From Psychrobacter sp. JCM 18901 (lineage in GTDB: Bacteria > Pseudomonadota > Gammaproteobacteria > Pseudomonadales > Moraxellaceae), in the NCBI RefSeq assembly GCF_000586435.1, contig NZ_BAWH01000003.1, forward strand, positions 1-64,000: a stretch of DNA of 64,000 nucleotides, in the 5' to 3' direction. The position numbers were made by a program, and so were the translations under genes. The notes under the pieces are model-generated. The model did no database searches. It was not told the origin of the DNA and saw only the letters and a list, made by a program, of their open reading frames with translations. Shown piece by piece: positions 20,400-31,315 of this stretch (positions are counted from its first letter, which is position 1; each line of letters opens with the position of its first letter).

Positions 20400-23300
20400 T
20401 TAAACCCCGTTAAGTATTTCAAGGATTAAGTTGGAACCATCTTCCATCGCCATAGATTTTGACCAAAATCGACGTTGGTTTGGACGAACAATAAAAATAT
20501 CATCATCTGATTTGTAGTTTAATATTTTTCTGACATAAATATTACTCGCCTTTTCTTCCCAAAGTTTTTCATCTAATTGTTTTAATTGAGCTGATACATT
20601 CTCATTAGAAACATGTATTGTTTCTTTTTCTTCAGAAAATGATAGCTTCACCATCATCAGCGGGCTATAGTGGCTAATATCGAAAACAGTTGCATTCACA
20701 TACAAATTTTGACCTTCAATAAAGGCGTTCAATTTGTCAATCATGACTTTAGAGTAGTCCATTATTTGATTTTTTTGTACTGTATGTAAGGCAATAGACT
20801 GTGACTGCTTATCAAATAAATCTAAACTATAGGTTAAATTATCATTGATAGTGAAATCTGCATCTTCTGAAGCACCAAAGATATCAGATACTAGAATAGA
20901 GTCTATTTCTTGTTCTATTTCAGAGATTCTTCTATTAGCTAAGTGAAAATCAGACTTAAGAGTCTTAATTTCGTTGAATTTATTTTCTAGTAAAAGTAGC
21001 GTCTCATTACTCAACAATGGCATCAAAGCTGGACTTTCTAAGATTTCATCCATGAAAATCTGCTCTCTTTCGATACCCCAAGATGAGCTGGTTAAGAACA
21101 ACAAATATGTCATTACTTTAGAGTTAAGAACGCAAACCAAAGTTTTTTTGTCTTTTTCAGTCGCATTGCCGTTAAACACATAACAAGCAGTTGTACAATA
21201 AGAAAAATAGTCAATATAAGAAGCTGTAATTCTCTTTTTATGTTGACCTTTTTTCATGATAACAAAGGGTGGACTAAATAGTCCTCTATCAATCATCCTA
21301 AACTTTTTTTAGATTACTCTCAGATGCTGACTCAGGAGTATAGTACCTATCTATCAATCGAGTATCCAATACTTTGTCTGGAATGAAATCAAGATGCTTC
21401 TTGTCTCCGTTGAGACCTACTTTCGGTTCTTCCCACTCATTATTTGAATTTTTCAGAAACTCTTTCATGGAAGATGTTCTAGCTGTTAAATTTTCAATCA
21501 ACTTCCAGTCTGCCATACCGCCCCACATAGCAATTTTCCATATTTTGCTATTTGGATTTTGACATTCTACTCTAGGCAGATACTTTATGTCTGTACGATC
21601 AATCTGTAAGCCTTCAATTACATTAGATTTAACATAGGTTTTGGGTGCAGTATACTCAATTTGAGTCGATGGGTTTTCAGGTGTTTGACTTTGATAATAG
21701 ACAATACTTATTGGTCCAATAGCATCACCAAATAAATGACCGCCAAAATTCTTTGGAACTTTTCGAAAAATTGAAAAATTGAAAACTTTCTCAACATAGC
21801 ATTCGTTAAACAACCATTTCCTAAAGTTCTGGTATGTGCTACCCGTATTAGTCAATACCTTGGTATTGAAAATCAGTGCAATTTCTCCATGAGGTGCAAG
21901 ATCGACTGCTTTATGCAAAAAAGGTAATACCATTTCTTTAGCGAAATTATACTTTTCGCAATATTCTCGAATCGATGGCAATAGCTGTTTAATCCCAAAA
22001 GGCGGATTACCAACGATTAAATCAAACTCATGGCTCTCAATCTCTTTATTTATCTCGATCGTATCTCTACAAAATAAATTATGACCTTGAACCTTTAGCA
22101 TGTCATCATTTGGATTATTAATTAAATTAGGTAATAAATGACTCTCTTTTTGCCAAATAGTTTTTGGATCCAAGAAATCGACTAAAGCAAGGTATAAACT
22201 AAAAGTTGCCACTCTAATTGATTGCGGCTCTATTTCTATCCCAAAAATATTTTCTGTCAGCAATTTCTTTAGTTTTTTGAAATCAGTGAGCTTTTCGCCA
22301 TGATGATTTTCATAACGTTTGACAAGGCGTTTAAAGCTTTCAACCAAAAATATCCCTGAACCACAACTGGGGTCAAGGATTTTGACATTATAGTTAGTGT
22401 ATGATTTGGCAGTTGGAAGTTTTTCGTTAAGAATAAATTCAACTAATGATGGGGGTGTATAAAATGTTCCTGATTGTTTTTTTCTGTTCTGGATTAGACT
22501 CTAATAAAAAAACGTTCATATATTTCACTCAAAAGCTCTATTTGAATAATACTGAAGTCAAATATTCGCCATTCAGAGAATAAATCAACTTGCGCAGTAT
22601 CTTCATTACCACTAATAAAGCACTTGCGAATAACGGCTAGCTGTTCTTTAGTAACCAGCTCCATCTCGTCTTCTTTAATAGTAAACACATTACCATTGAA
22701 ATGTGTTTCTAGCTTCCGGTATAGATGATAAGTGTCTTTTACATTATATAGAATATCAAAATAGCATGTGGCTTTTGGATTGATCTGTTGGTAAAGATTG
22801 TCATCAGTTGCACCACGATCCTCTAGGTATAACAAAAAAAGCGAGCGTAATATAAGCTTATGAATTAAATCTTTTGATAGTCCGTCAGCTTCAAGTTTTT
22901 TGGTGGTTTCTATCAAACTATCAACCAGGTACCTATCAACTCGACGTTTCAAATTTATTTTTATGCGAATCTTATTAGATTCTTCTAATGTCCATACAAT
23001 ACCAGTATCTATCGCAATTCTAGAAAAAATTTTATTCAATTCTTCTAGGTGTTGTTGATTAGATAAGCTATATTTCCCAATCTCTAAACCTTCTAGTTCT
23101 TTTTCATAATTTGTTTTTTTGTGCTTTTAGAATTGGTTTTCCTGCACAGTTATAAATACGAATTTCAGTGTCAGAAAATACATATAAGAATAAAACCTTC
23201 TTATAATTCCAGATATTTTTTTGTGTTTCAGCAATTTCAATAAGTGCTCTGGAATCAAATGTTAAAACTTTTTTTAGAAAAATAGCTGGGAAGCTAGAGC

Positions 23301-23457
23301 CGTTTTCATCAGTATTAAAATATACTGAATCTACATTTAATTCTTTAACCTGCTGTAAAATAATAGCTTCACTTTCCGTACATTCATTTGAGTGTACAGA
23401 AACTGCTCTATTAAAGCCTAAAGTGGCTATTAAGTCTTTGTCAGCATCAATTAGCAT
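20400..23457 (-). CDS. N6-adenine DNA methyltransferase, Eco57I/type IIG-like
   Basis: It transfers methyl from S-adenosylmethionine to adenine in DNA. Reconstructed length is about 1,018 residues. The N-terminal domain is unknown (residues 1-120) and is followed by a helical region. SAM motif I is ILDPSCGSGIFLVES, and the catalytic motif IV is NPPF (FDLIVGNPPFGIKQ). A long C-terminal part is probably the target-recognition region. Four A/T runs break the frame: 21304-21310, 22477-22483, 22506-22512 and 23114-23120. Correcting each from 7 to 6 gives one continuous protein through LLESNPEQKKQSGTFYTPPS. It forms a pair with the PD-(D/E)XK protein downstream; a restriction or related defence function is likely. 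Confidence 0.85.
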
Positions 23458-23585
23458 AGTAATTTCGGCAAGCTCTTTGTGATAGAAATCAACTCTTTAT
23501 CATAGCATTTTTACATTATAGTATCTATTGTTATTCAATATTGAATCGGACTGTACACATATTATTTAATAAAGCAAGATTTTAA

Positions 23586-24215
23586 TTAGGTTGTAGTATA
23601 TTCCAACGCATCCCAAATGATATCCTTCACCAGATCATCTTTAAACTGGGTGCTGAAGCTCACGCTAAGCCCGTCTGCTTCCATCTGATTCAATAGTCGT
23701 TCAGCATGCTTAATCTTACGGTTTTAATCTGCTCTCAGACTATCAGATGAGCTAGTATCTTTGGTCTCAACAACTAAATTTAGCATTTGACCTTTATCAG
23801 TTTCAACAATATAAGTAAAGTCTGGCGAGTAAGTACCACCCTCAGCTATTGCTATTCTAATGGAGTTTCTAGGAATTTTACTGATACTGTAACATGTAGA
23901 ACTTGGTCTTTAACGTGGTATATTTCTAAAGGCGAATCATAGAAGACATTTTCGAAAAGATAAGCATTATCGGGCTTACCGTTATCATAATGAACACCGA
24001 ACTAACCTGATTTTAACTCATCTAAATGTATGTCCTTAGAGTCTGCATGGCTGATAGGATTAGCTTGGTTAGATATGATTTTATAGCCTATTTCGAACTA
24101 ATGAATCGCCTAGAATTATCTAACGATAATAAACTTTCTTTAACATGCAATATTTCGTTGATTTTGACTTCGTTTTTCTTGTCGTTATCCATGTTGTCTT
24201 TTGAAAAACAACCTC
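23586..24215 (-). pseudogene. Remnant of a type III restriction endonuclease subunit (res), 3' end
   Basis: Fragments in several frames match the C-terminal part of Res proteins: FGVHYDNGKPDNAYLFENVF, then YDSPLEIYHV, then KIPRNSIRIAIAEGGTYSPD. The nuclease motif follows as SPDFTYIVE...NLVVETKD, and the tail is LSVSFSTQFKDDLVKDIIWD. Several stops and frame changes here are not in A/T runs, and the helicase part and any mod gene are absent. This is genuine decay, unlike the homopolymer breaks elsewhere. It marks earlier cargo replaced within the element. Confidence 0.75.
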
Positions 24216-24280
24216 TGTGGGTTAAATGAAAAATAGAGTAGTCAGGTCAAAATGATAGTGATGGTTAGCTTTACGAAATC

Positions 24281-25284
24281 TTAGGTATCTAACATATCCC
24301 ATTCGTCACCTAATACCCAACGTAGAGCTGATAATTTACCGTTAATCATACCCCATTCAAAGTCGCTCCAAGGACCTACATCTTCATATCTCTTTTCAAC
24401 TCGTTCGGCAGATTTAATTGCGCTATCAAGAATATCTTTGTGAATAACGTGGTTACCGTAGCGTTCCGTGCCTTTAGGGACAATTTCTATCTCACCTTCA
24501 TTTATGCTATATATTAGATTTTGATGGCGGTTATACCAAACTTTATCTACTAACTCGTCCATTACATTGAGGATTTCTCTTAACCCACGAGTTTCCTCTG
24601 TATAGTCATGTTCAAACTCTATTCCAGCCAAGTAATTATTATCAATATGGTCAATTGCTGATGCCAAATTATTGGAATAATAAATATTACCATTGAAAAT
24701 ATTTCAAAATCGTTATGAGGTTTCCGATGATCTTCTGCAGAAAAATCTTTGTGGTTGTGTGTTATGAAAAAAACAACTATCTGCACTATCGATATCTAAT
24801 GAAAACTCATAAAATTGCTCGATTATTATGGCATCAGCTACTGAGTTTTTACTAATGTGGAATGGAGCTTTTTTTTCTAAGCCTCGTTGAACGGCTGCAA
24901 TTTTTGAACGCTCGCTAATGGTTATTTTTTTCTGCTGATTCAATTAATTTCTCAACTCTAAAAATGGTGGCATAGTTAGCAGCCGTTAAAAGAGGCAGTC
25001 TTGCGTTTATATCGTTTAATACGTCAATGGTTTGAGCTCTATCTTTATCTGCAAACTCACTTATAATTGCTTTGACTTGTTTAAATTCTTGAGACAACCG
25101 CTTTGCTGTTTTATTTGCCACCTGTTCTTTGTTCCTTTCATATTCTTGAGCTACTAGATCAATTACGACTAGCTTCGCTGTCTCAGTACGCACTAGTTCT
25201 TCCAATGCAATAACTAGTGGCAACTCTTGTTTTTTTAGTAGAAATATCTAAAAAAACACAAGTGTCTAGAAATATATAAAACAT
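24281..25284 (-). CDS. PIN-like domain nuclease (DUF4935-type), cargo
   Basis: About 334 residues when reconstructed. It opens MFYIFLDTCVFLDIS, with the first acidic residue of a PIN fold. The helical middle (KLVVIDLVAQEYERNK) supplies further acidic residues, then VADAIIIEQF, then CFFITHNHKDFS, the family's conserved strand and Asp. The last 130 residues are an acidic helical tail. PIN proteins are metal-dependent RNases, often toxins or defence effectors. Frame breaks: A/T runs at 24767-24773, 24925-24931 and 25230-25236 (7 to 6), and one missing A near 24690. The start lies 53 bp after the STAND gene stop, in the same direction, so they likely form one operon. Confidence 0.72.
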
Positions 25285-25337
25285 ATTACGTCGATAAATA
25301 TTTCTAAAAAATTAGATTCATCTACTTCCATTATCCT

Positions 25338-27757
25338 CTATAGAGGAATGTATCGACTTATTTTACGTTCTAAGCGTACAATCTCCATATGGAACTTTTG
25401 GTAATAGGAATCGTCAGGGGCATTTTCTTTAGCGATATTCAATGATATAGTTGCATTTTCTATATTTCCATCTGCTAAATAAGCATATATTTTTTGCAAT
25501 TCACATAAATGTATAGATTTTCCAAGTTCATTAGCTAAATTTAAACATTTGATAGATTCTTTGGTCTTATTTGCAATTCGAGATAGTATTTTCCCTTTCG
25601 TAAATTGAAGTTCAGAATGATTAGGATCGATGTTAGTAGCTTTACTGATTTTTTTCTAATGCTTGTGGGAAATTTTTATAAATAAATAAAGTGTTTGAGT
25701 ATTTCTCTAACAGCCAGATATTTGTAGGATCTTCATCTATAGCTAATTCGTAATATTCAATTGCTTTTTCTTTATTTCCTTCATTAAAAAAATTTTCTAG
25801 CTACCCGCGCAAATCTACTTAAGTAAGCTTTTTGATCATTATCTGATATTTCTACCTCAATATACTTTAAAAATTCTGTATATCGATTTTGGATTCCTTG
25901 TAAATCCTTTTTAAGAGGATGTGTCTGACCATCAAAGCTTATTGTTCTGTTTTTACAAAATTTCATGAAATCATTATTGAAGGTGATTTGAAGTTGGCCG
26001 TCGATGCTGCTAAGTTGACAAATTCCTTTGCTACCTTCTAAAGTATTTTGAGCTAGAGAAAAAGTCAAATTAGCTTTATCAGAGGCTAATTGCATAAAAT
26101 ACTGATCATGATCAGGACCAAAATAAGTTAAAAGAAGTAAAAAATATTTTTCTTTTTCATTAAATCTTTCCCAAACATCAGAAAATAAGAACATACCTAA
26201 GTCTTTTTCTTGTAATCTTTTTACTTTATCTAGTGCGCTAACGAGTGAACTCTGTGGCTCATTTGCAAACTGTATAAAAACGTTCAGAATTAAAGGTTTA
26301 TTGTTGAGTTCCCGAGTGATTCTTTTTAAAGTAGATATGCCTGCTTTTTTTAATTGCATCAATGTGTAATACATTCCCTCTTTTTTTGAATGTATTCAGC
26401 ACCTTCTTCATCTGACCATTTACTTGTTTCAATTGGTCGCGCTTCAAGCCTTTCTGTTCGACGTGAAGTCAGTATTACTCTTCCAGCGTAACGTGAAAGT
26501 AAATTTATTTGTTTACCTAAATTAATAATATCTTCATCATTTTCAGCCATAGTTTCTGTATTATCTAAAATAATAAGATGCTCATTTTTCTTGATTTTCT
26601 CTTTTTCTAATAGGCTTTTTAATTTTCTAATAATAGTGTCTGCATCTTTCTGATACCAGCTACTGTCAAGTTTGACCTCTAATAGCTGTGCTATATGTAA
26701 AGCTACATCTGCAACACCTAGATTATTATTTGTGAGTGACTCTAAACCATACATTCCCCAACGAGTCTTTTTTTGCTGTATAAAAAGTAATAACACTGGG
26801 TTTCCACTCAACCTCAATAGAATCTTCAAGTACACGATGCATAAATTCCAAAATGAGAGTTGTTTTTCCAATACCACCATCACCATATACAAGACATCGT
26901 TTTGAATCTTCTACATCGTTAAACCAATCGATAAGTTCAGTTATTTCTTTTTCTCGTCCTGTAAAATCAGATACTGAGATAGCTCTCTCTGGTAAAAAAA
27001 ATTAATGGATTCCAATCATTATATTCATACACATCATAAGTTTTTCTTTTAGAAATATTAAAAATTTTATTTGGTACTTCATAAAAGTGATCAGTTGCTT
27101 GTGTTAAAGTTACTTGAACTTTAACAGTAACATTAATCATCCCGTTATTAGTTTTCTTTATTCTGCGATAACAAGTAGGATGACCATCAAAGAGTCTTAA
27201 TGTTTGTATAGGTGTAGAGATTTGAAAGTTTTTAGGAAAAAAACAGAGTATCTTCACCTTTACTTTCAGGTAAATAAAATTTTAATTTCTCTAAGATATA
27301 TTCAATGATATCAATATCTAAAAATAAATTAGTTGAAGAGATACCATGTCCGAAGATACTTTCATTTCGATCTGCAACATATGTACATAAGATGTTTCTT
27401 AAAGATGTTTTTTTGATTTGTAACCATTCTACTAATGCAGGCTGATTTGAAATATCTTTATCTTCAAAGTAAAATCTGGCTAGGGAGCTATTTTTCAATT
27501 TCGCTATTTGTGTTAGAGAGTTGCTTATGAAATCAACGCATGCTCCATCTGCAGGTTGGAGCAACTCCGTAAAACCAATATCAATTTTAGACATATTTCC
27601 AGAGCTTTCTTTAGCTAAAATATTTATATATTCCGCATTTGAAATACAGATGTGTTGAATGAGCATTCTAAAAATACTTAGACTTACTTCAGAAATATTT
27701 TTTTTGTGCTTTTAACTTACGTGCAGCTCTAATGTTATTTAAGAAAATATTGTACAT
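25338..27757 (-). CDS. STAND (NB-ARC-type) NTPase with TPR-like C-terminus, putative defence sensor
   Basis: About 803 residues when reconstructed. An N-terminal region of unknown fold (1-250) starts MYNIFLNNIRAARKLKAQ. NB-ARC core: RCLVYGDGGIGKTTLILEF (Walker A near residue 291), HLIILDNTE (Walker B), and GRVILTSRR (sensor). The C-terminal third has TPR-like helices (KEKAIEYYELAIDEDPTN; ALEKISKATNIDPNHSEL). Such proteins bind phage products through the repeats and activate an N-terminal or partner effector. Eight A/T runs need -1 correction: 25649, 25786, 26345, 26381, 26768, 26994, 27237 and 27698. All then give one uninterrupted frame. It probably shares an operon with the PIN gene. Confidence 0.78.
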
Positions 27758-28197
27758 TGTGAAATCCAAGTATATAGCAGGCCTTTGATATTATCCGAAG
27801 TTATATGCCATGGTTTATCTTTAAGCAAATATAAATTTTTAGATAAGGCATAAAATTATTGCATATTTATATGTAATAGTGCTCATTTTTTTGCAAATGA
27901 AAGAAGAAATAGAGAATTAAGTGCTTCAATAACGCTCTTCTTAGTCATATCAAAGAGCTTAGTATATCTATAAAGTCTATATTTTTCTTCTACCTTTTAG
28001 AGCCGTAAGTATTAATCTAAACTATCAGCTGAGCATCTACTCATAGCTATTGAGCTCTTTAACGAATTATTTTGTGGTATGACAGCTATTGTTTCTATAG
28101 CAAGTAATGAAACAGATAAGGTTTTTTAAGAGTGACAAAAATATTAAATTAATAAAAACAAAATGATAATGCACGTTTTTATGTTGAGTATACACAA
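27758..28197. other. Non-coding gap between cargo and tnsE
   Basis: About 440 bp of very AT-rich sequence between the 3' end of tnsE and the STAND gene start. I find no supported gene. It presumably holds the promoter of the STAND-PIN pair and marks the junction between core and cargo. Confidence 0.45.
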
Positions 28198-29769
28198 TCA
28201 ATCAGCTAAACCCAAAACCTTAGTTAATCTTTTCTGCCATCGTATAAAATTGTCACTATTTTCGGTAAGCTCAAGCATATCTTGAGGATGATTCATGGTA
28301 TGGACATCGCCAAATTTTTTTCAAATAACTGGCCTTAGGCCAACGCAGTGAACTCTTAACAACTATGCTCAATAGCTCATCAATATGATCATTCCAATAA
28401 TCTATATTATTGATTTTTACTATTAAGGTCGATATTGGCTTAGAGTTATCAGTGGTATCTACTTCTAAAACGACGAACTGAGATATGTCGGTTTCGATTC
28501 TTACTTCAAGTAAAGATCGTTTATTACCGTCTATGGTTCTATGTAATCTCGATCGACCAATAGCTGGCAAAAAGTGCAATTCTTCATGGTATTCAATACC
28601 ATGTTGCTCTGATAGTTTTTTTAATTAGTAGCTTAAATGCTTCAAATCGCTGCATATAAAGCTCTAATACTTCACTTTCATCATCAAGCCCTGTGAAGTC
28701 AGCTTGGCACGCAGTACCATCAATCGTAGCTTCGTCTGCACTAAGATCAAGCTCTACGAGATCTTCATACTCTTTGGATTCTAGCCCATTTGAACTTGGG
28801 ACTCTTTTTTTAACGACCTTTCGAGTTTCTATTGCATTTGCGAAGCTAAAAGATGTGGTTGGAATATCTAACTTTTTTTAATTTAGTATCAATATCTGCA
28901 TCTTGCTGATCGTCAATAGTGTTGCTATTTGCTGAAATAACTGACTTAGCTCCACTACCTGTGGCGCTACCTTTTATACCTGTTTTGAATTTCTCGCTAT
29001 AAAACCGTACTGTTTTAGGCAAAGCAGAAGAAATGTTGCTAATGCCTAAAATCTCATGGACATAGTAATTACCAGTGTTTTTATCCATCCAACCTCTGGT
29101 CTCTAGCGAGATGTTGTCAAGTCGTGGCGGACTAAATCTAAAGTGCCATGTTTTCTTATCTTCAGTTTCCTGAACTTCTTCAATGAAATTTTCCGCGATA
29201 CTTTCATAGGAAAAACGCGCGTTCTTATCTATTAATATCCAAGCCAGTAAGCGTCTCTGTCCTTCATTTTCAAAAGACTTTATAGGTAAGGAGCTTATAG
29301 GCAAAACATTTACTAATACCGAATCATCCTGTATATCCTGAATCCAAAACTCTCTACTAAGTAACCCCTGGTCAATACAGTTTCGAGCAAGGTAAGCATT
29401 ATGAAAAAAATAAAATTCGTGCAAACTCAATCTGAGGAATATGAACCGTTACCATTGAATCATTTGATCTGATATAGTCAAACACAAAGGTATTACCACC
29501 GCCTTCTGAATCAGTACCTACCTGCCAATTAAAAGTAGAGATATCACTTAAATTAAATGGATAGCCACCTTTACGAGACTGCCCATCTGATGGGTTTATA
29601 ACTCTTCTTTTTGCAAGACTGGTAGATTTGATAGCCTAGTATGTAATATCTGATCTTGTCCAGCGCTTGTCGCGCACAGCTCAAGGTTCCATGTCTTCAA
29701 GTGTTTAAACTTGAAAATATTAGCAACGTACATTATTTTCGAGTCTTCAGGAAAACCTTTAGCGATCAT
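28198..29769 (-). CDS. tnsE: Tn7-like target selector TnsE
   Basis: In Tn7, TnsE directs insertion into replicating DNA, favouring conjugal plasmids and lagging-strand intermediates. About 523 residues when reconstructed, against 538 in Tn7. The diagnostic C-terminal domain is clear: HFLPAIGRSRLHRTIDGNKR, then VVLEVDTTDNSKPISTLIVK, then SSLRWPKASYLKKFGDVHTM. The start ATG at 29769 overlaps the tnsD stop (ATGA). Breaks: A/T runs at 28315-28321, 28616-28622, 28873-28879 and 29404-29410 (7 to 6), plus one missing A near 29610 joining PVLQK to RRVINPSDGQ. All fixes give one frame. Confidence 0.85.
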
Positions 29770-31314
29770 ATACTCACCTTGTTTATTCGCATATTTGTAA
29801 TACTGTATGCATGCTCTAGAAACCTACTAGATTCAGGAGTAATGCGCTCATCACTCAATTTAGCCAGTCGTAATATTTCCCAGCGCTGTAGAATATGATT
29901 ATTCAAAATACTATCAATTAATACCTGGCTTAACCGTCTTATTTGATAGTTACTAACGTCTTCGCTATATCTGTCCAAAAATGCTGAGACTAAAGGTAGC
30001 TTGTCTTGATTCTTCTCAATCATTGAGGCTGAGTAAGTTTGATTCATCCACCACTTTTTTTGATTTACGAGGTAATGTTAAGTCGAAACACGTATGATCG
30101 TTTATTTTGATCAAAGACCTCACAAACTCGCTATCTCGCCTTTGCCAATTTACAGTAAGTCCTTTAGGTACGTGACGTTGATGGCAGTTTTTGTTTGTAT
30201 TCATAAACCATGTCTTATCGTTACGATATAGCCATGCATAAAGAGCTTGATTGATTTTTCTAGCACCTTTGATAGACTGGTTTTCTTTAATCAGTCCCAT
30301 CCAGATATTTCGATTAGCTTCTATCAGTTCACTGTCAGGCTTTACGTTACTTTTCGCTTGTGTAATTTTGCTTGGCAATGTAGTTGTCTGGCTTTTCACC
30401 TGCACCATTATTTCTTCAAAAGACCAGTCTTGTTCTAATAAAGACTCAATAGCAATAATATGTTCAAGATAACTGAAGGATTTTCGATGTTTACGAAAAA
30501 TACCGCGAAGCCAACCTGTTTCACTCTCAAGTCTATGAAGGTTGTTCGTTTCCAATAACTCTAATGACCATCTATTTTTTACCTTCTCTAGTATACAAAG
30601 GTGGTCAATATGTTTAGACCCTCTTATACAGTTACTAGACCGAGCTAAACTGTGATAAAAGGTAGTCCACTGCTCAAAAGTCGGAGAAGATTGTTCAGCT
30701 AAGGATAAAAGCTCAGATATTTTAGAAATGAGGAATCTATCATCTTCATTGACACTTCCTTGTGGATTTATATTACAGTTATGTGGAGTAGGGGCAATAA
30801 AGTCATGACGAGAGTTAGGGCGATATTCAACTGAAGAATTCGCTAATGATCCATGCTTGCTACAACAAGTTATGCCTGGAATTTGCCACATACGTGACCA
30901 ATACCATTCACCATAATCTTTAAACTGCTCATTAAAGCATTGTGGGCAGTAACGGATATATTTTACTGAGGGCAGTCTTGATGCATTACTCCCTATTGCT
31001 AAGTGAATAGCGCCTTGCGAATGATTAGCCATCCATCTCAAACATTCTTGTCGCCTAGACTCAGGGATAAAAGGAGCATACAAAGGAAAAAGCGTATGCT
31101 GGTATGCAATATAATTCAGATTAAAACGGTTATGAGGATAGTGATTCGCTATTTTAGATAAATGGCATGGCAAATCAACAGTTGCAACTACTCCTCTATC
31201 TTCAAAAACATCATCTAATAACTGCTTTGGACTAATCAATCCAGCTCTAATCTTATACCTAGCAACTGTGCTATAGATCAATTCTTGAGGGTATGGCATA
31301 GGAAGATTAATCAT
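29766..31314 (-). CDS. tnsD: Tn7-like target selector TnsD (TniQ family)
   Basis: It binds the 3' end of glmS and recruits TnsC so insertion occurs downstream, which agrees with where this element sits. It begins with the TniQ signature (PMPYPQELIYSTVARYKIRAG) and has the zinc-finger set RYCPQCFNEQFKDYGEWYWS...ITCCSKHG (C-x2-C...C-x2-H). A T7 run at 30055-30061 truncates it to 432 residues. With six, it reads SKKWWMNQTYSASMIEKNQD and runs to 29766, giving about 516 residues, close to Tn7 TnsD (508). It starts one base after the tnsC stop. Confidence 0.9.
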
Positions 31315-31315
31315 A

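Noticed and set aside
20400..23457. BREX system (PglX-like methyltransferase)
   Set aside because: The methyltransferase has the NPPF motif shared with PglX, but no brxA, brxB, brxC or pglZ gene is near it.
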